This document shows, in pieces, positions 47,838 through 58,396 of a DNA stretch of 64,000 bases. The stretch spans positions 4,464,001 through 4,528,000 of the forward strand of contig NC_060258.1 of NCBI RefSeq assembly GCF_921293095.1, read 5' to 3'. A program made the translations under genes and the position numbers. This stretch comes from Ischnura elegans. Lineage: Eukaryota > Arthropoda > Insecta > Odonata > Coenagrionidae. Each line of letters starts with the position of its first letter. The stretch's first letter is position 1. A model generated the notes under the pieces. It worked only from the letters and a program-made list of their open reading frames with translations, had not been told where the DNA came from and did not search any database.

Positions 47838-48925
47838 AACCATCTTGAGTTAAAAAAGGATTTCTCGTCGGATTTTGGTCAAAATACTTTTCAACCGTTC
47901 GGAATATCCTAGTTATTATTAAAGTAGAGTTTCTGTGTGATTAAATTTCAAGTTACAAAAATATTTCATGATTTTTGTTCGCAATACACCCAGGACACAC
48001 ATTGATCAAGATCCATCTTAAGTAAAGTTAATTATTTCTCGTCGGATTTTAATCAGAATACTTTCAAAACGTTTGCAATATCCTAATATTATTCAAGTAG
48101 GGTTTCAGTGCGATTAATTTTCAATTTTCAAAAATATTTTATGATTTTTGTTTGCCATACACCCAGAACACACATTCAAAAATAACCATCTTGAGTTTAA
48201 AATGTATTTATCGTCAAATTTTGGTCAAAATTCTTTTAAAACGTTTGCAATTTTACAATAATTATTTAAGTAGAGTTTAATTGTGATGAAAGGTTAAGTT
48301 TCGAAAGTATCTCATGATTTTTGGTTGCCATACACCCAGGACACACATTCAAAAGGAACCATCTTGAGTTAAAGAAGTATTCTCTCCTCGAATTTCGATC
48401 AGAATACTTTTAAAACATTTGCAGTATCCTATTTATTATGTAAGAGGAGTTTCAATGAGATTAAATTTCAAGTTTCGAAAATATTTCATGATTTTTGTTC
48501 GCAATACACCCAGGACACACATTGAAAAATATCCATCTTATGTAATGTAAATATTTATCGTCGGATTTTAATCAGAATACTTTGAAAACGTTTGCAATAT
48601 CCTAGTAATTATTCAAGTAGGGTTTCAGTGCGATTAATTTTCAATTTTCGAAAATATTTTATGATATTTGTATGCCATACACCCAAGACAAAAATTCAAA
48701 AGGAACCATCTTGAGTAAAAGAAGTATTCTCTCCTCGGATTTTGATCAGAATACTTTTAAAACATTTGCAGTATCCTAGTTATTATGTAAGAGGAGTTTC
48801 AATGTGATTAAATTTCAAGTTTCGAAAATATTTCATGATTTGTGTTTGCCATACACCCAACACATTCAAAAAGAACCATCTTGCGAAAAAAAGGTATCTC
48901 TCGTTGGATTTTGATCAGAATGTGT
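47838..48925 (+). repeat. Satellite array, second block
   Basis: It continues with a partial D-like monomer, then monomers at about 47982 (A), 48155 (B), 48328 (C), 48503 (A), 48674 (C) and a final partial unit at 48848. Spacing is 171-175 bp. Same-type monomers resemble each other more than their neighbours do, which is higher-order organisation. Confidence 0.85.
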
Positions 48926-49165
48926 GAAAGGTCGAGTAATTTTTGACGAAATCAGTGCTTCAGTGAGAACGGATGGGGACTTCATTGCAAAAACTGATGA
49001 ATACCATCATTTGGGTAATTCTCCCCTAGTTACCATTCCAGGTATCAGAATGATTACTGACTTTCCTTTTGAATACATGCATTCAGTGTGCTTGGGGGTG
49101 ATGAGGAAATTACTGGCAGCATGGATCGAAAGTAGCTTTAATGTGAGGTTAGTGGCTAGGAAAGT
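48925..49165 (+). pseudogene. Transposase fragment (animal CACTA/Transposase_21-like)
   Basis: One open stretch encodes TKTDEYHHLGNSPL-like sequence followed by IPGIRMITDFPFEYMHSVCL and GVMRKLLAAWIESSFNVRL. The FPFEYMHxVCLGVxKxLLxxW core is a motif I recall from numerous animal transposase-domain proteins. Both ends are cut, by the satellite on the left and a LINE on the right. Non-functional fragment. Confidence 0.55.
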
Positions 49166-49179
49166 AGCTCTCCTTAACC

Positions 49180-51960
49180 TGATTTTTATAATTTGGGTTC
49201 CAGATAATGGAGTCATATTCTAAGATAGGACGAACTAATGATTCATACAATCTTTTTAGCATTTGAATATCTTTATATTCACTTCCCAGGTAGCACACGG
49301 GAGACTGTCTCCCCCGAATCCTTAGAGACTCTCTACAGAAACCAAAGAGAAGCGGTAAGCGTCTCCGGAGACAACAAGGAGACGGCCGGACGATACGATG
49401 ACGAACCCATGACGAAATGTCCGCACTACTCAAGAGACGGTCTCCGATTTCCGATTGATGCGCCATCAAGCGATAACCACGCGAACTACGTCGGACACAT
49501 CAACATCAGTGCTAGCTTTGGCTCCAATTATTTCGGGGGCATCTAGTTCGTCATTTGAAGGAATGACATGGGCCGTAATGTCTTCCTTGATGGCGATGGC
49601 TACGCCTCCTGCAGCCACATTGCCTCCTCTGTCTTTTCTAAAAGTATTGTAACCTGGGATTTTCCAGTTCTTCCCTACTGTAAGGTGCGTTTCTGAAATA
49701 AGGCATACATTGATATGATATTTTTTAGGAACTCCCAGAGTTCTTCAGTTTTATCACTTATGTTTCCCTGTGCGTTCCCCAGGGAAATGACCAATTGGCA
49801 TTGTTTATGCTTATGAGCCATAATGGGTTACATGGTAAACATATCCGTCTATTTCAGCATCATTTGTCGCATGAAAGTCATTTGCTGCAGAAGCATACTA
49901 GTCATGTTCGTAACCGCTTCGAGTAACGCTTTCATGTCGCCATCCCCGTTGTCCTTTAGCTCGCCATTTCGTCTGAGTGTAAGGTTCCCCTCGTCCTCAA
50001 TAACTGCCTCCACTCTCTCCGGCCCCGTTTTACTAGAGTCCTTTCTTGGGCGGTTTCTGCGCTCAAGTTCCATCTTTCTTCTCTCCCATGCATTTTCTGA
50101 GGGAAATTTATCGATCTTTTTTGAGTGTTGCGGATCGACCGTCACTTGTTTTTCTCGATGTTCTCTATCGTGGTCACTATGCTCTTTTCTAACAGATATC
50201 GTTCTTTGCTTTTGCTCCCGTTTTTCCTCGTTTGTTTCATTTATCGCCTTGAGTTCTTTCTGATAGACTTCGCATTCGGTTGAGAATGCTTCGTGGGGTT
50301 AGCCGCAGTTGCAGCATTTTTTCGGGCTCTCTCCAGGACAATCCTTGCCTTCGTGGTCTAAGGCGCATTTGCAGCACCTAGGGGTAAGAGTGCAGAAACA
50401 GATGTGTTTGTATCTCTTGCACCTGAAGCATCTTTGCGGCGTCTTGAATTTGAAGGGAACAATCGAAATCGTATGGTTACAAATCAATGTCACTTTCTCT
50501 AAAATTTTTGGGTTGAAGCCGTTACCCTTCTGAACTGTGATGGCATACATGTCTGTATTTTTCCTACCAATTGGTCGGACGTGCAAGCACGGGATGTCAT
50601 TAAGGTATAGATCCTCTGTAATGAAGTCTAAATCCATATCTGCGTCTAGGTCGTGTATCACATATTTTGCTACTCCCGCCCCTTTCTGGGCCCATGAGTA
50701 TTTCTGGGCACCGGATTTCTCAAGGAAGTCATTCAACTTGTCATAGTCTTCGCGGAGCTTGAGTCATAAGCGCGATCCATCTTGCAACTTTTTTATCAAG
50801 AAGGTCTTACCTTAAACCATTTCTATAAATTTATTTACGAATTCTATTGGATTTAGTACATTCTGAACCACTATCGGTGGTGGCCATTTACTTCTGGCAG
50901 GCGCCTTCGCTTGGTAGTGCACGGATCTTGGCTCTGTCTTCCTTCCATCCGGTGGGGTTCAGGTTCCCAAGAGCCTCAAATCGATTCGTCGCGATGTAGC
51001 TATTTTCTGTGGCCACATCTTCCCGACTCCCACGCCTTCTTCTTTTCCGTTTCGAAGCTGCTACTGTTTCGAAAAGGGAGGCACTGTCTTCTTCCATGTT
51101 TTAATTATCTGTGATTTCGTCAGTAAACGAAATATTGTCAAATGCCTGATGACGCTGAAGATCAGAGTAGTGCTCCACTGCCGCGTCAGAATACGTTCTT
51201 CGTCTGATCACATCGTCCGTCTTTTGTTTTTGGGCACTTATCATTGCCTCTTCGAAGTTCTTTTCTTTTCGTCTTTCGACCCTATATCTTCAGCCTTCTT
51301 GGAGGTGGCGTTTTCAGCTTCGATCTGGTTCTCGTCTACTTGTCGCTTTTCCGCTCTCTTTGAATTTGTCGCCTCAGAAAACAGAACGGTTTTAACATTC
51401 TCAGGAATAGGCACCCTCTTCTCTTGTGTTCTGATGATTCGCGGGTCACGCGTGACATATGACCGATTACCGACCGAGTTATTTACGGGAGACCTTGGCA
51501 GAGGCATTGTTGAGGACTCCCTACTCAATACACGTAACAGGAAGGGGGAAAAAGACTGGAGGATCCTCGCGGGAACCCCGGCCGATCCTACCGCCGAAGC
51601 GGCAGGGCAAAAACGGTTGAACTCAGATCCCCCCCTATCCTACCACCTAGTCCTTAATGAGTGGACCCGCTCACTTTCCCCAAGAGTGCAATGAGGTAAA
51701 TAAACCTCGCACTTGGGTGCTAATGAGCGAGACGACCTAGGGGTATTCGTTACTCAGGCGAATCACCTTGACGTGAGAACGCGCTCCTCCAGTGCTCAGC
51801 ACGCCGGCAAGGTGCCCCCTTTCACGACTCGTAATGAGTCCTCAGCCGGTGTTCACCAGGCAATGCCTCGTAGGTTAAATCGAAATCGTCAAGCAACTCG
51901 AAGATCGAATTATTACACATCGGAGAGAACCCAGCTCGAAAATCCGAGAATAGCAGCGTA
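49180..51960 (-). mobile_element. Jockey-like LINE, 5' part kept, ORF2 largely deleted
   Basis: Reading the minus strand downward: a GC-rich leader (51960-51530), ORF1 (51528 to about 49840), then the start of the ORF2 endonuclease (about 49800-49480) with ELWEFLKKYHINVCLISETH and GKNWKIPGYNTFRKDRGG. Near 49265-49190 only a C-terminal RT scrap remains: KDIQMLKRLYESLVRPILEY. The palm of the reverse transcriptase is missing. The gap (about 49275-49470) holds foreign sequence rich in gagac/gtctcc words. Not capable of movement by itself. Confidence 0.75.
49849..51528 (-). pseudogene. LINE ORF1 (gag-like, zinc knuckles), interrupted
   Basis: Minus-strand pieces in order: a polar, lysine-rich N-terminus (51528-51241), a basic piece with KRKRRRRGSRED and NRFEALGNLN (51097-50888), and a nucleic-acid-binding part (50736-50299) with VRPIGRKNTDMYAITVQK. 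Zinc knuckles then follow, CFRCKRYKHICFC, RCCKCALDHEGKDC and KKCCNCG. A polar C-terminal part (50145-49849) ends the region. The PRE_C2HC-type region plus CCHC knuckles is typical of Jockey-clade ORF1. Stops or frame changes separate the pieces. Confidence 0.65.
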
Positions 51961-52048
51961 GCAGCTAGAGCATAGAGTGTGAAATGGGTCAATGTAAGGG
52001 AGAATCAATGTATATTCCGCTTATTTTCTATGTAAAGGTATTTTATCT

Positions 52049-52412
52049 TTTACGCACGAGAGGGAGGAATATACTTTGAAGAAGGGAAATCACATTAGTT
52101 TCGAGTCATATGAATGGTACTCTATTGTTTATATTAATCGTTGAGTCTTTAATCATTTATCTTCATCATTTCTGATTTATAATATGTATGTAACAAATGG
52201 TGACTGCAGTAAAGTATCTCATTTTTTAGCCCCTACATAATACTCCTTTGATGAAGGGAAGTCTGTTAAGTTTCTAGAGTCATAAAAATGGGAACTCCAA
52301 CTCGTTTATGAATCTCAATATCTAAAATCATTGTTTTTTCATGCTTTCAGTTCTATAATATGTATAAACTGAATGACTTGTCATACTTAGGAATCTCGTT
52401 TTTTACGCACCG
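52049..52412 (+). repeat. Diverged tandem repeat, ~175-bp unit, two copies plus start of a third
   Basis: Units start at tttacgcacgag (about 52049), tttttagcccc (about 52223) and ttttttacgcaccgg (about 52399). They share gaagggaa, gagtcata-aaatgg, aatcatt-tt-catg and tataatatgtat. Copies differ at many sites. Unrelated in sequence to the 173-bp satellite despite a similar period. Confidence 0.6.
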
Positions 52413-52668
52413 GAGATTGATGGGATCCCATATACCGCAGTATGTTGGCGTTTACATTGCCACCATCCGAGTGAGTGAAATTGGCAGACATATCAAATAT
52501 AACTTATACCTTTCTTGTTTCTCCTTATTTCACTACACCCACTCTTGAAAATGTCTATCGGCTGCATTTATTTGCCACTCAACTTTCGCCTTTTTTCGTA
52601 TCCCTTCAATTTCATGTTTTAATGTTTACTACTGTAATCGTTGTGCTCTAATCCGGATGTTAATCATA

Positions 52669-54316
52669 TCACTGACTTTTAACCATAAGAATAGCACGAT
52701 CCACTATGTACTGGAATATATTTCCTTGACATTTGAAAACCGAACATGAACTATGCTTATTTGAGCAAAATGTGACCTTAGTTGATTTGTCCCACAAGAT
52801 GACCAAAGTCTTTACATCTAGTCTGTCCACGGCAGAGTGAAAATTATCCCGGTCCTCAATATACCTATTCCAATACACAAACGCCATCTTTTCAATCACT
52901 GCGGAATGCATTAGGTCAATAATTCCTTGAGTTAAGTCGGACACCACCATCACCCGCAACTTCTTGTGTTTAACGATAATGGGGTCTTTCTTTTCACGTG
53001 GGTGACGTATAGTGTTCACTTTCCAAGGCCAGTGAACAGTTAGTGGAATCGAAAAATCCAACATTTCGCACCTGAAAGCCTTCCCATCTTTCTGGTCGAT
53101 GTAATTTCGGAGAGTTGGAACAATGATTTTCTCATAAAAATCCATCAGTTCTGGAACCTTTTTCTTCAGGTGGCACAAGCCGTTCTTATCGGTGTGGTTT
53201 ACTTTCCTAGTTCCACCGGACTGCTTGCACTTTAAAACCAATTCCGGCACTCTGACTACCATTTCCTGCAAAATATTTTTAACTTCATTGCCCGATAATT
53301 CGTCAAAGTTATCAACAACAGGGGTCTGTCGCTCAGTATTTAACGCTCTTTGTATGATTTCGTCATAATTCCCCTCTCCCTGCCTAGAATATATATTCCG
53401 GACGACTTTCTCGTTGTAATCCTTGGATTTATTATCCCCAGTTCTGCACGGCAAGCCATGATTTTCAAACACGACCGCGAGAGCTTTGTGAGTAAGCGCA
53501 TAAATTAATTTACTTTGAACATTAAATCCCTCAGAGCCGCTGTATAATGCACTTGCATACACCGTGTTTGTCTCTAAATTCGTAAGCCCCGAGGCATTTC
53601 CGTATTTTTAGGGGTACATAAAACATATTCTGCTACAGGAGAAGTCGAGTACAATTTTAAGAGAGCTGTCGTATTGAAGACACTGGAGAGTAAGGGATGG
53701 AATCTCTTCCATGTCGATTTCACGATATATACTCTCCACTATGCTAGCAAAGTTGGAGTCGCTATGATCTCCACGAAAGGTGTTAGTCCTTTGTGTCATT
53801 TTCTGAACATGGGAGCCCTTGTGAAGCCCTTGAAAGGAAACCGAGTGTGAACGACAAGGGACGAAATACTCCGTAATTCACCGTTGTAGTTCTGGACCAT
53901 TCCCAAACGACATTGCTTCTTCCTTTTCCTCCGCATTAGCAAACACAATCCCTAAATTAATCAGACATGGGTGTGTCTTAAACATCTTCGTCCTGAATGC
54001 GTTGTACAGGACTGATTTTCCGCGGATCGTGGTTAAAAAATCCCTCTCTGTGAGGGACGTTTTAATCGTGATGATGGAGGAGGAAGATACTGTGCATCTA
54101 AAAATAATAATGAACAATACGCATTACCTGTTAGAAGCCTTTTTGCGGTGAGCAATGTGTATTCGAACAAAATTTCTCCTGCACCCTTCTAAAATCCTCT
54201 ATTAGCCATCTTCTAATAGTTTTCCAATTGCAGTAGGAGAAGGGTGATTTCTGGCTATTCAGTAGCATAGTAAAGTCCACTCTTGCATTGCAATCTAGGT
54301 CCTCTATACTTGACAC
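52669..54316 (-). pseudogene. Broken paralogue of the 22.6 kb gene
   Basis: A 297-codon frame (53562-52669) contains TNTVYASALYSG, YALTHKALAVVFENHGLPC, VVRVPELVLKC and KKVPELMDFYEKIIVPTLR. These align in order with ENETVYLGA, LSVKLVFDNEGKPY and FLSMYYENVMPTLLA of the 22.6 kb protein. The piece before it (53799-53608) has LKIVLDFSCSRICFMYP, equivalent to VKVMVEL there, and is cut from the main frame by one in-frame stop. Further upstream frames at 54117-53878 and 54316-54131 are probably parts of the same gene; a GT...AG-bounded 30-bp gap near 54118-54088 is too short for a normal intron. Where family members have HE-L-x-H (from memory) this reads YALTH. Likely inactive. Confidence 0.5.
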
Positions 54317-54370
54317 AACCTCCTTCTGCTACTCAGCCAACCCTACCCCCATATTTATTATCATCTGCCT

Positions 54371-54530
54371 CACATCTTTTCTCCCCAAAGCAACCTCGAC
54401 GGCTTTTTTTCAGCATCTTTAGCATCAAATCCACCGCTTTTCTCACCAAAGACACCTCAACGGCCAGTTTTCATATTATTTTGCATCGAAACCACCTCTT
54501 ATCTCGCTAAAGCCATCTCATTAGCCACTT
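54371..54530. repeat. Degenerate 60-bp tandem repeat, about 2.7 copies
   Basis: Units start near 54371, 54431 and 54491 and share cttttctc-ccaaag and cctc-acggc. The 60-bp period is a multiple of three. It adjoins the start of the minus-strand paralogue fragments and could once have coded for a 20-residue repeat. Confidence 0.5.
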
Positions 54531-54531
54531 A

Positions 54532-56350
54532 CTTATCTTATCGATCAGGATAATAAGGTATCTCTTACAAGATTTGGAATTCATTATCTTGATGTTTTCC
54601 TATTTTAACCTTACATGCATTATTCAAAGTGATTTGATAAATTTTCATCACTCTCATCACGGTAGTTGATTGAAGCAGGCCAAGGATAGATGCCTCTAAC
54701 GCAAAGTTATGTGAGAATGTATGTTTTCGGGAGAGAGTGGGAGAGAGGCCAGCGAGGCCGTGTGACTCAAAGAAAGGGTTGCTGATCATTTCATAGCCAT
54801 GAGAACAGAGAAAATAATATAAAACATGCTGATCACAAGAAAACATCGTCATTAAAGATTTCGCAAACAGTCGTCCATGCCTTAGGCATTTTCGTATCAC
54901 GATATGCAGTTGAATACGCATTGTTCACCGCAAATAGACTTTTTACAGGTACTTCATACTCTCTTTGTTTTTTCTTATTGCTTAGATGTACAGTATGCTC
55001 CTACGCCATCAGCATGCCAGATCATGCTATCACCGCTTAGATATTGACCAATATATACCACAACCGGAGTCACAGAGATTTAGCAACTGTTTTTCTATTT
55101 CCCCTTTTCAGCATGCAATCTCCTGTCGAAAGTCAAACAAGATTATTTGAATGTTTTCTACAACTAACGGATTAAACTGAGTTTCCCACGTACATTTCAA
55201 TGCTATCGATCACGCCAATGTTCCAAATGGTGAAATAATTGTCAGACTCATGCGCATAATATACGAGAAACAATGCATGTGAACTGTAAACGATTTGAAT
55301 CGTCTACACATTTTTTATTGGAGTTGTAATGCATTACAAATTTAGGTTTATGCGTTTGAGGAAACACAATTTCATCAAAATGCATTGTTGGTAAGAGCGA
55401 TACCTCTTTATTACCTTTAGGCTTGCAAGACACTAGCGTCATTTATGTTTGATAAACAAAAATGGTATTAACTTTTAATCCATCATATGACTAAGTGGTT
55501 ATTATTGGTGCATTATCAACCTCCTTTTTATTGATCGTATTATTGTTAGACCCTAATTTTGAAATTGAAGAGCTAAAGGTAAGATATGAACCAGTTATTG
55601 AGGGTGACATTTCTTCCAGCACATCGTATTTATCGCGAAATTTATAAAACGATTAGCATTCACCTTTTGACTTGAAAGTAACACTTCCGCCATTGCAACA
55701 AGTAATTAACAATACGAATACCGAAAAAAGGCAAGAACATAAGATATTACGTAACATTCAATTGCATTGTGATTGATTGATTGATTCAAATTGACTTCTT
55801 TCTGAACCCATGGAATTGAAATGCTTAGTGAGGAATTGACTGAAAAAGAAATGATCAAAGTATTTGATACATATGGCCTTAGCATTAAGTTGATCAGCTG
55901 GAATTTTGAGGTTCCGGCGTGGTGAGCAGGGCTGCGTCACTCCTCGTCCTCGGAAGGAAACAGCTGTTCGATCGCCGAGGCAGCGAAACCCTTCCGAGCT
56001 CCGCCAGCGATGTCTTCAATGTCAGTCGAATGGCTCCCGCTCGTACTTATGTCCCAGGAGGCGGCCCGCGATGACTCTCGAACGTTGTCTGCTTCTCGCG
56101 ACCGTCAATTTGCAACACTATTTCTCTTTTAAAGCGAAATAGAACCGACTCTAAACCACGAAACTACAACCACAGAAATACAAATCACGCTCTGCTACCA
56201 AATAATGTGCGCGCTGATTATGCAGTTCTGCAAACGGAACCAGTATCTCGGAATACGCTCGAATAGTTTAAGGACTAGTACTATGTGGTTGAGATAATCT
56301 AAATAATTTCACTTAATTAAAAACAACTAGGTATATTCGTGGTATAAGAT
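54532..56350. other. Mostly non-coding
   Basis: AT-rich, except for a CpG-rich patch at about 55910-56110 that resembles a promoter or first exon but has no recognised coding function. A (ttga)n microsatellite occurs near 55777. Confidence 0.35.
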
Positions 56351-56359
56351 ACACACATA

Positions 56360-57420
56360 CAAATTGACAAAGCAATACAACAAAGAGCTTTTTCACATGT
56401 GGCCGGATCGATGCATTCTTCTTGGAGTAGTCGAAGCTACAGGTAAGTCTCTCGCTCCGCACAACCTTATCCACGGAGCGATCGTAAGCGAGAGAGTGCT
56501 GCTCAGTCAGTCTGCCGTCGAGCAGCATGTGACGTGGCTCGAACAGTTGCGCAGCGATATTCGAACAATTCATTTCATTGATATTTTAAGACTTAACCAT
56601 GGCTAGCAATGTTTTCAAGAGGACATATTATTATTTGAACAAATATGCTGATTGTGTTGCAGGCACTCAAACTACAACCCAATAATGATGTCATCATTGA
56701 AAGGAATGTGAGTACTGTGGCATTTTTAGTGTACCCCCCCAAATTTTCCCACAGAGGATGTGGCATTTTTAGTGTCCCCCTATTTCTGGTACCCCCAGAA
56801 ACTCTGAATATATCCGCAGAACTTCTCATGCTAAGGACTTCTCGCGCATAGGCCCTTCGACTCAAAGGCTCGCAGACTCGAAGTCTCGAAAACTCTTGTC
56901 TCCGAAACTCTGCCTCCTAAACAGTCTCCGAACCAGACATACCTGCAGAGCAAGACTTATATAGGAATACTGCGGAGGAATACCTACTCCTTGACAATCA
57001 TGGGGAAATGGGTGCGGAGGCACCAGTTTGCAGCTTGGAGTGAGAAGTCCTAACTTAGTCCTATCAGAACTCTCTCTCTCCCTCCTACACATCACGCCAC
57101 TATGTCTCTCCCCTCCATGATCTCCAATGAAATTGCCAGAGTTTGACTGATGTCTCCCACCCATAAGATTGAGGGGAAAAATTTCGGCCTGCCTGCTGGC
57201 CTGCCTTCCCACCACGGCTGGCTTGTCGGGTGACCTCCGGGTGGCCGGTCAACAGGGGCGCCTACACGGCGATTTGCAGCTGATTTGAACATCGTCCTAA
57301 TACCCCTCCTCACCTAGGCAAAATCCCTCTCCTCCACCCAGACACGATGGCAAGCCCTTTCTTGCTCGGGCGCCCGAGGTGGACGGATGGCTTGACTGAC
57401 ATGGGTGGTTTTAGAAAAAA
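56360..57420. other. GC-rich, stem-loop-bearing repeat-like block
   Basis: Near 56440-56530 several nested inverted words occur (ctctcgctccg...cggagcg; tgctgctc...gagcagca). The phrase tgtggcatttttagtgt appears twice at about 56719 and 56760 as direct repeats. The rest up to 57420 has many ctc/gtctcc words. No gene is recognised. Confidence 0.3.
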
Positions 57421-58221
57421 TATACATCTGGTACTTAGTTTGGTAATATTTGCTAGGGGATCTTTAGTTATCATCGTTGTTTTCTGCAATAATTCTGACT
57501 TTGAATAATTCTAGTTCCAATAGATATTGACTGAAAATACCTCGTAATTTTTTTAAATTATGTTTCTTGAGTGGTGATTTCTTATTTGTGGAGTCTTTCC
57601 CTGAACCAGCTTGTGACCGATGATTGGAGTTCCTTATGTCTGAGGCTTACGTGCACAATCTCCAAGATTAATCCACGCAATGCCACAGTATATCAACAAT
57701 TAAAACAGACCAGCCCCTCAGTGCAGCACTCTCTTCATCAATCGTATATTATTGTTAACTTGATATTTGCATATAAATTACAAAGAAGCACTACATGAAC
57801 CAACATCGATCATACAATTGAACATTGATTAATCATACAATAACATTAACATTATATTGAAAATTATTTTGAGACAAAGTGCATCAAGTCATTATCGAAA
57901 GTGTTGAAATACATGGCATACATACCAGCAAAAAATAAGAAGTTTAATATACATGAATAAATTATTTAGTCCTTGAAAATGTAGCAGAATAAATTTATTT
58001 GAACATTTATGAAACCAAATCACAATCCTTACTGAATATTTAAAAAAATCATTTTCAACATTATTGGACATTTTTTATTTACACTCAAGTAGAACTCGTA
58101 ACATTAAGAAATATTTACCTTGATTGCTAATGAATAACAATCAGTTATACAACTAAGACCTAGCCCTGTATGTTTCCAAATGAAAGAAAAGGTTAATATA
58201 CAAAGAGACAGTCTTTTTAGA
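57421..58221. other. AT-rich stretch, probable 3' UTR/downstream of the zinc-finger gene
   Basis: No open frame of note. Several aataaa-like signals on the minus strand (for example near 57955) could serve the minus-strand gene. Confidence 0.35.
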
Positions 58222-58396
58222 TTAATCGCAAGAATAAGGCTTCTTTCCGATGTGACCGTGTGTGTTAGACACTGTTTTGTTTGGTACAATAAGACTTTTC
58301 ACATTCATCGCACTAATATTTCTCCTTTGCACAAATCCGCATGTGACAGAAAAGGCTGTTTCCTTCAGAGAAAGAGTTTTCACATTCACTGCATGA
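58222..58396 (-). pseudogene. Two decayed zinc fingers beyond the stop codon
   Basis: After the stop ending the main frame, the same frame continues CSECENSFSEGNSLFCHMR and CDECEKSYCTKQNSV, recognisable as two more C2H2 fingers with further defects. The array was therefore longer before a stop arose. A late GKKPYSCD linker-like scrap follows in another frame. Confidence 0.7.

Noticed and set aside
46779-48925. CRISPR-like array
   Set aside because: Units are about 173 bp, contiguous and diverged, without short repeats or unique spacers; eukaryotic setting.
51149-51694. 181-codon plus-strand frame
   Set aside because: Antisense to the LINE ORF1 and its leader; no domain.
52669-53562. Endogenous large DNA virus gene
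   Set aside because: No viral domain could be named, and block order matches the ankyrin-family protein at 22.6 kb better.
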